64,000 bases of DNA, taken from NCBI GenBank assembly GCA_021495925.1, contig JAKEKT010000007.1:310001-374000 (forward strand). Direction: 5' to 3'. The notes beneath the pieces were generated by a model that worked only from the letters and a program-made list of their open reading frames with translations, had not been told where the DNA came from and searched no databases. Below, in pieces: positions 32,619 to 44,477 of this stretch; the first letter of the stretch is position 1, and every line of letters begins with the position of its first letter. The DNA is from Diplodia intermedia. Lineage: Eukaryota > Ascomycota > Dothideomycetes > Botryosphaeriales > Botryosphaeriaceae. The position numbers and the translations under genes are program-made.

Positions 32619-33347
32619 CTAGTTAGCCCTCTTGTACTCGGCAGCCTGCTTCAGCTCCTCCATCTTTGCGACCCGCTTCTTGAACTCCTCGTACTGGCAC
32701 TTCTCGTAGCTGTGCCTCTCGTCCTGCGGAAGGGAAAACAATGTCAGCCTTCGTTCAATCACCCGGATCCTCTCCCCTTCGTCTTCTTCCCCAATTCGTC
32801 CGAAGCCGCTGCCGCCGCCAATGATTGTCCAACAGCCCCGTACTCCAGGAGCACACTGCCCTCAACTCGTCCCCGATCCACACACACCCTCTCGACCGCC
32901 AAACTCCCAATGCCCCAACCATCCATCTCCGACCCCACGACTCTCCAGCTCTTGAACCCCTCCCAGAACCTTTCCCAGCAAACCACCAACCAGCGACAGC
33001 AGCAACCCTTCCCCCCCAACCTCTCCAAAACACCCCCAACCCGACAAACCGACCACGAAAAGAGAGGAGAAGAAAAAAAACCACATATCCTTACCTCGCA
33101 CTTCCAGGGCAGGTAGTACTCCTCGTGGCGGCAGCGGTTGAGCGGGATGAGCAAATGCGCGCAGCTGTCGCGGTACGCGAGCGGCAGCCTGGCCGCCGTC
33201 ATTTCCTCGCGGGAGGCGCCTACGTTTTCATCGCCGCACCCAATTAGCCAGCCACTCCCGCAAAAAATACGCAAACATTTCCCTTCCGTCACCAATTGTG
33301 TGCTCCTTGAAATCCGATCCCCCCCCGTCCCCGCTTTCTCTTTCTCT

Positions 33348-33390
<43 letters not shown>

Positions 33391-33687
33391 ACATTCTCTC
33401 GTCTTCCATTGGATGCGGGATGTCGGATTTCGCGGGGTTGCAATTGGCGGCGGCCCGTCGTCGTGCGTGTAGATGGGGCCAATTGGAGCGTGGTCGGATC
33501 GAGTCGTGTGGAGAGACCGAGAGAAAGAGAAAGAGAGAGAGAGGTTCGGCCCGCCGGGCGGCCGGCGGGGATACGCGCGCGTTCTTGTTCTCCGACCTTG
33601 GTGCTTCTGGGGTGGGTTGGGTTGGTGTCACTCACTGTTGCTGCCGCCGAGGCCGACGGCACTCTTGATGGACTCGGTGATGGTCAT
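32619..33687 (-). CDS. NDUFB7: NADH:ubiquinone oxidoreductase subunit B18 / NDUFB7
   Basis: This is an accessory subunit of mitochondrial complex I on the intermembrane-space side. Three exons close to 93 aa: 33687-33636, 33219-33095 and 32723-32619. The start MTITESIKSAVGLGG has context ACAATGACC on the minus strand. The family signature is a twin CX9C motif: C37 and C47 in SCAHLLIPLNRC, and C58 and C68 in CEDERHSYEKC. Such motifs are oxidised by the Mia40 import pathway. RHEEYYLPWKCE, between and overlapping them, is the most conserved block. Both introns are unusually long for this window (416 and 371 nt). The first contains a CT microsatellite. The protein itself looks intact. Confidence 0.95.
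33354..33389. repeat. CT/GA microsatellite in NDUFB7 intron 1
   Basis: About 18 uninterrupted CT units on the plus strand, GA on the transcribed strand, lie inside the first NDUFB7 intron. A second purine tract (AGAGAAAGAGAAAGAGAGAG) lies at about 33520-33542 in the same intron. Confidence 0.9.
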
Positions 33688-34677
33688 TGTGCGGGACGGA
33701 GTGGAGAGGGAAAGAGGCGGCGGCGGCGGCGGTCCGAAGGGTTGCTGGTGGGGGCGGCGACGACGATAAGGTGGTCGCGGGTGGTAGCGAGGTTGGCGGG
33801 AGACGGACGCTTGAGGTGGTAGGTGGTTGCTGCGGCTCGCCGGAGAGCAAGAGCGGCGCGACGGCTGCGTCCAATGAGGGCGAAGGCGGTGAGCGGGGCG
33901 TCGCCAAGACATGTCGAAGCTCCGGCCACTCACGTGTGCGTATTACAAAGATGTGGTTACCCGGTGAACTGCTCGCGCTCCAAGGCGGGAAGCCATGTGA
34001 ACAGCTGAAGTTTACCTCGGATAATGACCGTCAGTGCTTGGGATACTTCGAGGATCAAGGAATGCATAACAAGGGTGTTGGTTGAACTGTTTTTGACATT
34101 GAAATAGTCGAAAGTTGATCCTCGATCATCATTATCTCGTCATGTATCATGATGACGCTCAAAACAATAAAACAGAAGCTGAAGAAAAGATCGAAGAAGC
34201 CGAGGACTCGAACTCCCAAAGCCCGTGAACCCCGCAGTGACACCTAGCAGGAAAAGAACCGAATGAAGTGAAACACCTGCCGTCACTGAAAAAAGAAAAC
34301 CTTCGTTATCCTTCCCCGTCGAACGCCGTTCACAGTCCCTATTGTCGGTGCCGCCAACCGCCCAAAGAATACCGAGTATAACCACCCTAGAGTTGCTCGC
34401 CCGCTTCCCATCTCCATGTAGGAGAGCTCGCGTCTCTGTATAATTGAATGCTCATCAACAAACAAAGTCGTAAGGCCTACCCGCATCCACCACGTGGGCC
34501 GATGCGACCCTCATAAGATTCGTACGCGTGCTCTGTACAAAGTGAACAATCACGCGCCGTCGAAGAAAGGCATCCTGTACGGTGCGACTTCCAGAGCCAT
34601 GCACACCGCCAACGCCGGGGTTCCTGAGGATATCGGTCAACAATTGAAGCTCATGCACAACTGTCGACCGGATCAAC
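33688..34677. other. NDUFB7 promoter and CDC14 3' flank
   Basis: Two minus-strand genes border this stretch. No gene is supported. A tRNA B-box-like stretch near 34197-34215 on the minus strand was examined and not accepted. Confidence 0.55.
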
Positions 34678-36747
34678 TCATTTGACCCTTGCACTGCCTA
34701 AGCTGCCCACTCTGCCGCTGGTCTTTCGTACGCCTGTCTTGGCCTCGGTGCTGCGTCTCGCTGGTGTGCTCCTTGTCTTTCCGACGCTGATCGCCCCGGA
34801 CCCACTGCCGCTTTTTCCTGACGGCGTCTTTGGTCGTAGGGATCGATTCTCAACATCGCTCTCGTTGCCGTTCCAGGTGGTTGTGATTGTCGAGGTTGTT
34901 GTCGTCGTGGTGCAGCTTACAGCCCTCCTCTTGGTGTTGCTTCCTACAGACTTGGGTGACTTTGAACTTGGTGACCTTGAGGCAGCGCGCTTAGCTAACA
35001 GTCGAAGCTGCGCCTCCTCTTCCTCCTCAGGCCCTTCCTGCGATGCTCCCTTTGTCGGGGAAGTCTCGGCCTCTACATCTGGAAGTATGTATGGCTCCTC
35101 TTCCTGTACTCGTCGAGGTGATTTGTGTCTAGTACTGCCGTTGCCATAAAGCTTGCTTGTCTTTCGTGGCTGGCCTGGCGTTGGTGCTGGAAGATTTTCG
35201 TCGTTGACCCCGTTTCCTGACATGGACGTCGCGCGCTGGTCGTTCGAAGAGATTTCTCCAAGTGCGGAACGCTTCGGGCTGTTGTTGGGAGGCGTGTGCG
35301 TCTGACCATTGCTGGCAAGACGCTGTCTCGCCGTGTTCTTGGTGGGCGTTGCCGGCTGCAGAGCAGCAAGCTTCTCCTTCATGCAGTCCTCAAACCACCA
35401 CTCCCTGAAAGTTCCCTGGTTCAGATGCAGCCAGTGCTGCTGAGGCCCAACAACCATACCAGGGCGCATGAAACGCATGAAAGCGATGATCTCATTGGCG
35501 GTGAAACCATGCTTGTAGATAAGGTATGCTCCAATCAGGCAGCCGGTGCGTCCGAGACCAGCCTTACAGTGCACGGCAATGCCCTTCTTGCGGACAGTGA
35601 TCATCTCATGGGCCAGGTTGACAAAGTTGCGGACAAGGTGAAGAGGCGGGCATGTGCCATCGTCGAAGATCATGTCCAGGTGCTGGATGCCAAGGGCGGT
35701 GAAGTAGGAAGGAGAGTAAAGCTCGGAGTTGAGGCGGACCACGAGACCAATGTTGCGTGTGGAGAAATGGCTAAGGACATTCTTGAACGGCGTCGGGATC
35801 TTAGCGTGCTGCAGTTCTGCGACGGTCTTCGGAATGGTAGCATAGATCGGCGATGAAGGGGGGATGACGTGGGCTGGTGCGAATTGCGGCGACGCGAATG
35901 CAAGGAAGTCGGGCGAGATCCAGTTGAAATCGCCCATGTCAACGCGCTCGTACTTTTCGTACCTGTCATGACGATTAGAATATTGCGGGAGAAGAAAATG
36001 GTAGATAAGGCGTACTCTTCAAGGCTGAAATCCTTCAGGCTGCAGATGCCCTCTTCTTTGGCCTTCCACACGCCGTAAACAACGTCCTGGATGTTGAGGA
36101 CGTAGTCGGCCTGGCTGTAACCTGCATCTCTGAAGGGCATGCACGGGGGATCCATTTGCGCAATGGGTGCAAGCGCAAGATGCGGGGGCCAGTTCTGGAT
36201 CAGGACCATGTAGCACGCGAGAAGGCAGGCCGAGTTAGCGCGACCTGGAATTCCGATGTCAGCAATGGATCGTAGAATGATAACAGAGAAGATCCTTACT
36301 CCTCGAATCGGCAGAGCTCCAGAAAACAACAGGCCTGTCTTCATTGTTGGGGTCACCCAACACCTCGTGGAGCTGGACAGCGAAGCGGTAGAGGTGGCCG
36401 ATGTGGAACGGACCAAAGTCTGCGTGGAAGGCGTTGTACAGAAGGGTGCGTTCAACGGAGAAATAGACCGGCGGCGGGTGGGACTTGGAAGGCGAGGTCG
36501 GGCCCGATTGGGCCTTGGACGAACGCTTGCTTGGCGACCTCCGTTCCCTGGAGGCGGGGTAGGGGAACGGGGTGTGTGCGTTGGGAGTCGAAGTGTACGA
36601 GGCGAGGTACAGGCGGTCTGGGACTGGTTAGGCCATCGAGGCGTCTCGGGCGGGCATCTCTGGTCACGCACCTTGGATGTACTCGATGATCTGGCCGTAG
36701 TGCTGAGGCGCGTGGCGATCCTCGTCGTGGGCGTGGTGCGAAGGCAT
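34678..36747 (-). CDS. CDC14: Cdc14-type dual-specificity protein phosphatase
   Basis: Cdc14 dephosphorylates CDK sites and acts in mitotic exit and septation. Exons are 36747-36672, 36617-36300, 36244-36016 and 35962-34678, giving 635 aa. Exon 1 encodes MPSHHAHDEDRHAPQHYGQI. Exon 2 encodes DRLYLASYTSTP, a Ser/Pro insert and VERTLLYNAFHADFGPFHIG of the N-terminal domain. The catalytic domain holds the P-loop HCKAGLGRTGCLIGAYL with C340 and R346, preceded by FDDGTCPP with the general acid Asp and followed by RPGMVVGPQQHWL, all Cdc14 hallmarks. The C-terminal 240 residues are disordered, rich in Ser, Pro, Lys and Arg, including nuclear-localisation-like KRR clusters and SP sites. This fits a regulatory tail. 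It is divergent from the SET gene at 37273. Confidence 0.96.
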
Positions 36748-37272
36748 TGCGACTCAGAGCCGATTGGGATGGTAGCCACCTGTATAGGCGGCAGAGGGCA
36801 GGATGCGGCGGCGGCAGTGCGCGAGGCGGCGCGTCGGGGATGGGATGAGAGGGGGAGGCGGACGGCAGACGACCTCCGGGGAAAGCGGCGGGGAAGCGCG
36901 AAGAAATACTGGTAGCGATGAATGGGATGGGTTGTTGTGAGAAGAACGGGCGTGGTGGGTGGACGAGGTAGATGTGGATTTCGGGCTTTGTTATGATGGC
37001 CCGTGCGGCGGTTGCTGCGCAGTTGCTGGGGAGCGCGAACAGCAATCTTGCAGCCTGCCCTGCCACCTCCCGCGACCCGCATCAACAACTGGCCGCCGCC
37101 AGCAAGGCATTGTTGTGAGCGCCCGGCCCCCGTCGCTGTCGCGTTGCTATAGAACCCGCCCGACTGACTCCCCAGCTGCTGCTTTCTTCAGCGTGTCGGC
37201 CTGCGCAAGGGGCGTGTTCGGACCAGTCCTCACCGCTCCTCCTCCGCACGCGTGCCCTACTTCGCGCCCAGC
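36748..37272. promoter_or_regulatory. Bidirectional promoter, CDC14 / SET methyltransferase
   Basis: The 525 bases between two divergent ATGs must hold both promoters and leaders. I see no clear TATA boxes. Open frames across it are a by-product of GC content. Confidence 0.5.
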
Positions 37273-39537
37273 ATGCTTATCGCGCGTGGCAGGGCGGAGG
37301 GGTGGCTGCGGCTGCCCGTGTCCGCCCTCAGGGTCTGGGCCGACGTGCACGACGTCACCTTCCAAGGCATCACCGTCGGGCCTCTCCCAGGCTTCGAGCT
37401 GCGCGGCTCCACAGTCATTGCTGACGGGACCCTATCCGCCGGGAATGCAGAGCCGCTGATGATCATTCCGCGCGACCTTGTACTGTCGCTCGACGCTGTC
37501 CGCATGCACGCCAAAGCCGACCAGCGGCTGCGAGAAGTCGTCGACGCGCTGGCTGACTTTGGGAGGGTGAGTGTTCAAACCATGTTTTCTTTCCATGACG
37601 CAGCCTCGTCCGCCCGCGTGATGAATCCACAGCAACCGCTCCCAAGGCCTAAGCCAACTTTGCCCAAGGCTCGAAGGATGACATCATACCGAGCCTGCCG
37701 GATGCACCTGTCCACCTCCCCGCAAAGCTACTGCTTGTTTGTTGTTGTCCGCCTTACCAAAGTAGATGCCATGCACCGTTCAGCGGCGCGTCGGCATATT
37801 GCTGAGTCTTTCTCCCCTGGCGGAATGTTTATGCTTGGCTTTCCGACGCCTGTCGGTGTGGTCTCCGCCAGCTGTTCAGCTCCACTCCTACAGCGCTCGA
37901 GACACGGTGCTCAGGTTGCACCAGCCTTGCGCCCAATACAAACATCCCCCACACATGCCTCCTGCGCGAATAAAGGAAAAGGGGAGAGCCAATGTTTCCC
38001 CAAGTCCCGTTCGGTCACGGACTGCCAACACGTTGCTGCGAACCCGTATCCTCGCGTTGCACAAGGGTCCAACTGGCGCGCAACCATGTGTCAACCGCTC
38101 GCGTGTCGGCTTTCTAACGAGATCCAGCGCGATGAGGCTGCGTCTGGAATTCTATAACGCGAGCCCACTACCGTTCTGATCTGCCCGCCGTCCAAGCGGG
38201 TTATTATTAGCACATTCTCAACACTGGACTGCGGCTGATATATACTCACAGAGCCCTAGGATTGCAATCTTAGTCTTTCTGCTCATGCAGGCAATCTCAA
38301 GTTGCCCCAACACGAGTACCAAAATTGGAGTGCATAATCCACTGAAAGAGTAATGTGGGCGCTCAATGCAAAAGCGTTCGCGAGCTAACCTATCTAGATA
38401 CGTCAAGTTCCTCCCGGAAGAACTTCTGCCGACATTCTGGACCGAAGCTGAGCGTGACCTGCTCACCGGCACCTCGCTCAAACCGGCAATCGAAGCCAAG
38501 ATCAAAAGCCTCAATAAAGAATTCGAGCAGCTGCGCTCCGCAACTGAGCACATCAAATGGTGTGCCGAAGAGCTGTGGGACGAGGAGGATGGCCTCCTGT
38601 CTTTCGACGATTGGCTCCAAGTGGATGCCATGTACCGTTCTCGCGCCTTGGAGTTCCCAGGCATCGGTGACAGTATGGTTCCCTGTGTGGACATGGCGAA
38701 CCACGCAAGTGGCGATGCTACAGTTGCGCTTTACGAGACAGACTCGGATGGAAATGCTGTGCTTCTGTTGCGCGATGGCAAAGAGCTGAAGAAGGGTGAC
38801 GAGATCACCATCACGTCAGTGGCCACCGGACAACAATTGGTCTCTCGCAATAGCACTAACGTTGTCCCAGATACGGAGACAAGAAGGGTGCATGTGAGAT
38901 GCTCTTCTCTTACGGCTTCATTGAAGACAGCATGACATCAGCCCAGGAACTCTTTCTGGATCTGGAGATCCCCAACGACGATCCGCTCAAACGCGCCAAG
39001 TTGCACATCAACACGGCAGCACCAGGATTTCGTCTTTTCGACTCTGCGGATGCCGAAGCACCTGCAGGCTCAACGGGTTGGCAGAGTGACTTTGTTTGGC
39101 TTGTGGTGGTGAACGAGGAGGACGGACTAGAATTCGAGGTTGCGCAGACCACAGATGGCGGGCGTGAACTTCGCGTCTACTGGGACGGGGCGGTGCTTGA
39201 GGAGCCCGACAAGCTTACGGACAAACTCAAGACGCACCAACTATGGAATGTCTACAGGCTTCGAGCCGTCTCTCTCATCCAGGACAGGGTTGAGGCGCAG
39301 CTACGCTTGCTGTACAGCACTGATGATGAGGTAAAAACCGCTCAGAGAGGGGACGGCATTGGCATCCGGGAACGCATGTGGTCGCTGACCACCAGATTGA
39401 GAGACCTGGAGAGGGATCTGCTTGAGAGAGCGTATGGCGATCTCGAAGAGGAAAAGGAAAAGCTCGTCGAGACGGAGACTGTGCAGCAGTACCTGCAAGC
39501 CATGGCACAGCAAGAGCCCGAGGAGGATTTTACCTAA
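37273..39537 (+). CDS. SET-domain protein lysine methyltransferase, RKM/LSMT type
   Basis: Exons are 37273-37566, 38252-38349, 38398-38814 and 38871-39537, closing to 491 aa. The SET domain is split by the usual helical insert: PLPGFELRGSTVIADG, then IIPRDLVLSLDAV. SPRIAILVFLLMQ and YVKFLPEELLPTFW follow in the insert. VPCVDMANHAS (N232, H233) binds cofactor and DEITITYGDKK contributes Tyr271. The C-terminal part is the Rubisco-LSMT-like substrate-binding domain (MLFSYGFIED, LRAVSLIQDR) and an acidic tail. Relatives methylate ribosomal proteins, but the target here is unknown. Intron 1 is 685 nt, about ten times the local norm, and is open in frame for most of its length. Introns 2 and 3 (48 and 56 nt) are ordinary. 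The upstream start is the first ATG in a frame otherwise opened by a non-ATG codon. Confidence 0.85.
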
Positions 39538-41720
39538 GGCGTGGTCGAGGCGGATCGAAAAAATGCGGGGAATGGTGGGGATGGTGAGCTATCGCGATCC
39601 CCGGCATGATCTTACGCGTTGGTTCCCGAAACGAAGCAAGATCTACGCAAATGGGCTGGGTTTTGACAAAATTGGTCGCTCTGAGAGAGATCGGCGCGTT
39701 GCACACGATGCCACTAGCTGATTTGTAGTTGAACGGAACCAAAATCGGCAGACGCGTAGTGCTCTATTGCCACATCGATCGAACAGCCGCCCAAACACTG
39801 TTGGTTGCCTGTCAACGACATTTCTTGATTGAACCAGGGCGTGGGATTATGACCGTGAAACTCATCAAAGGAAGATGAGCTCTGAAGAAAATGAAATGAC
39901 AGCAGAGCAAAATTACAGCTGGATAGAAGGAAAGGGAAAGGGTACAGTGAAAAATGCGATCAGTATCTTCCCCCTTGAGCATCGGATGGCGAATCGACTT
40001 CTCAGCAAGCCACGCAAGTCGGTGACTCCAAGAAAACGGCAGACATCAGAGCTAGCTTTCGCCTGACTCTCGTCCACTAGCGATTTGCGGGGTACATTAG
40101 CTACGGATGATGAAGGTTAGGGTTGTGTTGGCAAACGTAGGCGTTCCGCAGGCTAGCCAACCTTCGACATGATGACGCTTCCCCAACGCCTCCTTGGCGC
40201 ATCAGCATCGAGTCAGGTGGTTGGTGGGGTGGGCCTTCATCGTCGATGGCCATGGCTTTAGTGACATGGAGCAGGACTGATCCTGCTAATGCTCGCCCTG
40301 CAGACGGTGTTTGACTTGGTGTGTTGTGATTGCAGAGAGGCACCAAAAACGGCAGGGCGATACGAATCTAGCGGTAGCCATCGTTACAGGGTTATTATGT
40401 AAGTAACGATTAACGAAGCTAGCCGGGCATCGTACGCGGTCGCAATTCACACAGGATTTGGCTTGTACCGCTAACCTGCCACGCACAGTCTGGTAATCTC
40501 CGTGGATTCTAGAAGATGTGGCGGATTTCACAGGGCGAGAGCGAGATGATGGAGCCTTTTGGCGTTGCCACCCAGGAACGCGCGGGGCCGGGCTGGATGG
40601 CACGCTGCGGGAGTGGCGATTAACACATGGCAGTGTTTGGATGCCCGTGTCGGCAAGCCCTACGAGGGTCGACGAGACAAGCGCTCTTTTCTCGGGACTG
40701 GCCGGGCAGGCTAATGCAGAGCGTTGAGGTCGACATTTGAGTTCGCACAGAGGCGATATGCATGCCCAACTGCCGCATTTGGGCCTGCATCTGGGGTATC
40801 CTAGAGGCACGTCTCCCACCGCTGCGGGTCCCTCTGGCTTGCGCTGCGAGGTACGGCCATCGAGCCAGATTCCGGTGAAGAGCGAGCGCGCCGCGACGGT
40901 GGGGAGGGGGCGTGCGCGGCGAGTGAGCTCAGCCTTCCATCAACGAAAGGGACTGCCCGTGCAGCGACGGTCCCACCGAGGCATCGCGCCAGCACCAGCG
41001 CGCGCGCGTGTTTCCAATGGCAGGCGTGTCACAAGTGTCAAGGAGTCCAGGCGTCCCGGCGCGATGTGGGGAGGAGGGTGCTCAGAGCAGCGCAGACGTC
41101 AGCGCTGGTCAGAGCTGGGCGCGCGGGCAAGGGATGCGGTGAATGAGGAAGCGTGTATTGCACATCTGGCGGCGATCGTGACGGCGGCAGGAGGGAGTGC
41201 TGGTGGTCGGCCCGGCTGGCGAAGCTTGAGCAGCGGGCATGCTGGGCGATCAGCTGCGTGGGCCAGGGCAGGCGCGGACCCGTTTCATTTTCTTCCACTG
41301 CAGCCACACGCATCTCGGCCGCCCAGTGCGGACCCGGCGCTGGCTGCACAATCCCCGCATTTCAGCACGGCCATCCCAACTCGAATCCGCGCCTCCCAAC
41401 CCCAGACCCGCTAGCGGCGTCGAAAAGAGACCGACACGCCAAAGCTCGTCTCCCCCGTCGCTCCCGCACTTCCTCTCCCAACTCCCAGGCCCAATCTCAG
41501 CTTTCGAACCGCCCGCCCTCCGCCCGCCTACTTAATCGATATCGCGCCAGCCAGTAGCGGATCCAACGCCTGCCACCCACCCCGATCCGATTCTTCCGCA
41601 CCATAGCGCGCTCCTGGCGACCCTGACTCGACTTCCTGTTATCTGTCCAGCGCCTGTCACCACGAGAGACTACGCACCCTTATATTGAGAGTCGGCCCCT
41701 CGCGCCGCCCTCTGCCCATC
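39538..41720. other. Intergenic, long promoter of the zinc-cluster gene
   Basis: No gene is supported in 2.2 kb. The last 0.7 kb becomes strongly CT-rich towards the start of the transcription factor, with runs such as TCGCTCCCGCACTTCCTCTC. This fits a long pyrimidine-rich leader. Confidence 0.55.
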
Positions 41721-44477
41721 ATGCCTGGCATTCTCCCAATGAAGGTCATCAAGGTCGGCACCAACTCGCAGACCCGCATCGCCCAGGCCTGCGACCGCTG
41801 CCGCAGCAAGAAGATTCGCTGCGATGGCATCCGGCCCTCCTGCTCCCAATGCACCAACGTCGGTTTCGAGTGCAAGACCAGCGACAAGCTGAGTCGCCGC
41901 GCTTTCCCGCGCGGCTACACCGAGTCGCTCGAGGAGCGCGTGCGCATCCTCGAGTCCGAGATCCGCGAGCTGAAGGAACTGCTGGACGAGAAGGACGAGA
42001 AGATCGACATGTTGTCGCGCATGCACTCCAACTCCCCTGGTTCTATCGGCCGGAGACCTTCGCCCTCTCCCAGTCCCATCTCTCCGAGAGAAGAGGTGCC
42101 CGACAAGGACGACCTCTTCAAGATTCAGCAATCGCCAATTCTCCTGGAAGACGGCAGCTCAGACTCGTATTTCGTCGGCACATCGAGCGGAAGGACACTG
42201 ATTGGTGAGCATTTCGTGTGAATCATTCCGTTGGCGCCGCTAACAGGAGCAGACTCATTCTATCGCCGCGTCCAAGAGACCGGCCGCTCGCTCCCCTCAG
42301 TCCGGCCTGAGGCATTCCTTGAAACCGACTCAAAACCCCAACAGACTAGGGATCTGTCTGCTGTCTCTTTCAAAGCACCACCACGCCTTGTGTCCGATCA
42401 ATTAATCAACATCTTTTTCCAAGAATGGGCGCCTCTCTTCCCAGTGCTACACCGACCGGCTTTCCTCGCGTTGTACGATGAATTTGTCAACAGCTCGGAA
42501 CCCCTCTCGGACATGAAGGCTCTTGCGCAGCTTAACCTTGTTTTTGGTATCGCTGCTCTTGCTAACAACGTAAGTTCCACTACAACATTATCCGAGGCAA
42601 ATTGCTCACGTGCCACTAGTCCCCCGACAAGTCGCTCGTGGAATCGGTCGAGCTACAATGGCACGCTGCATTGAACTCGTTCATCGATGACACCTCCCTC
42701 GTCACCCTGCAATGTCTTGTTCTCGCACAGATCTTTTGCCTTCAAAGGGCGGACTACAACCGTCTGCTGAAGTACAAGGGCATTGCCGTCAGCCTGTCAC
42801 ACCGTTTGGGTCTTCATCAGTCGCAAAAGCGTTTCACTCTTGGCGTTCTTACCAGCGAGACAAGGAAGAAGGTTTTCTGGACACAGTACACTCTTGACTG
42901 GTATGTTCTCTCAAGCTCTTCTAAGATGTATTACTGACAGTCATAGCTTCACTGCCGCTCAACTTGGTCAGCCTAAGCAACTGCGCGAGGAGGACATTCA
43001 CTGCGAGTTCCCTGTGGATGCCGATGATGAATATATTACGGAGAAGGGTTTCCTTCCTTCTCTCCCTGGAGAGTTCACCAAGCTGTCCAGCGCCCTGGCT
43101 CTCTTCCGCGCTGCGCGCATCCTTGGCACGGTTCTCTGCGAGAGCTACCCGGCGGCCACGTCACATGAGATCTCCCTTCGCAAGATGGCTGCTCAGTCGG
43201 ATGAGTTGGATGAGTGGAACAACAACTTGGCCTCTCATTTGAAGCTTCAGTTCGTGCAAGACAAGCCCAGCACGAACATTGTCAGCAGCCGCTCGCCCAT
43301 TCTGGTATGTTGATACAATCATCTACTTCAGTTCAAAGCTAATTTTCTTCAGTCTCTTGCATACCAGTACATCAGGTCTCTGATCTGGCGCCCTGCGGTT
43401 TGTGCCAACATTGGAGGACGAGCATCCGCCGCTACTCTTGCTGTCGCCGGTGCCTCGAAGGCTACCGTTCAGATCCTGCAGCTTTTGGAGGAGAGGAGCA
43501 TGTGCTTCGCCCTTTGCCTGAACAAGCACGAGATGCTCGTGACGTCAGGCTTTGGTCTCATGTTCCAGAGCCTCGATCTTGACCAGGACAGCAAGCTCAT
43601 CAAGGAGAACCAGAAGCTCATGGCCGCCATTGTTGGCTTCCTCGAACGTTCTCAATCTCCTGGATCGGCCGTATTCCGTAAGGTGGCAAAGGCGACTGTC
43701 AGCCCCAATACCGAGCAGCGCCCATCAAAGCCTTTCCCCATTCCCAACAACATGCGAGCTCCCCAGGATGCTCTCCGCTCGACGCAGAAGCACCTCAAGG
43801 CCATCGCGTCGCGCTTCTCCCCCAACAGGCAGCAGGAGGAAGTGTCGAACGACATTCGGCGGGCCACGCTTCCCAACCTTTCGACTGAACACAGCAACCA
43901 GAGCGGCGTCAGCATCAACTCAGTCCACTCTGAACCACCCCACGCGCGGTCGGAGCCCACCATGTCACCCCTGTCCCACCGCGCCTCGCTCGGCGCTGCT
44001 CCGTCAATCAAAGTCCGGCGTCCAAGCGCGGGCGGGTCCACTCTTAACCTCGACTATCTCTCATTCGGTACCGAATCACAGTCGAACACTTACTCGATGG
44101 CGGCACACCTAAAATCGGAAACACATTCGCCCGGTGACTGGGAGCGACTCCTCAGTGGAATCGACAACGGACAGACCAACATCTACGACAGCATCTACGG
44201 CGGCGCACCGGTCGACGCGCTCGGCGACGTGCCGCCCCTGTCGGCGACTTCGGACGGAAACCTCGGGTGGTCGCCGAGCGTATGGACGGTGGGACCGCCC
44301 GACCAGCAGCCGCCGCAAAGCGTACTTAGCTTTTCCGACGAGAGCCTCACAAGCGGCAGCAACGACTTCGATTGCGACTTCGGGTCCGCAAACTCTGAGT
44401 CGTATAGGGGCCTTGTGATCCCCGACCTAAGTCCGTCGGCCAATGGCATCCACCTCGATGGAAGCTTTGGGCTATGA
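41721..44477 (+). CDS. Zn2Cys6 transcription factor with fungal-specific regulatory domain
   Basis: Exons are 41721-42204, 42247-42569, 42620-42900, 42947-43304 and 43353-44477, giving 856 aa. All four introns are 42-50 nt. The binuclear zinc cluster sits at C24, C27, C34, C41, C44 and C51 in ACDRCRSKKIRCDGIRPSC, and the linker reads DKLSRRAFPRGYTESLEERV. A leucine-rich coiled coil follows (EERVRILESEIRELKELLDE), for dimerisation. The fungal-specific domain (PF04082 type) runs from about 195 to 450 with FFQEWAPLFPVLHRP and GIAVSLSHRLGLHQS. The C-terminal 300 residues are disordered and acidic in places. The cluster and linker resemble the Cat8/FacB type of carbon-source regulators. I do not assign the regulon. 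The start ATG is followed by the conserved-looking MPGILPMKVIKVG. Confidence 0.93.

Noticed and set aside
34190..34260. A tRNA-like B-box (GGGAGTTCGAGTCCTCGG) on the minus strand
   Set aside because: The T-stem does not pair around the TTCGAGT loop, and no matching acceptor stem or A-box could be found at the right spacing.
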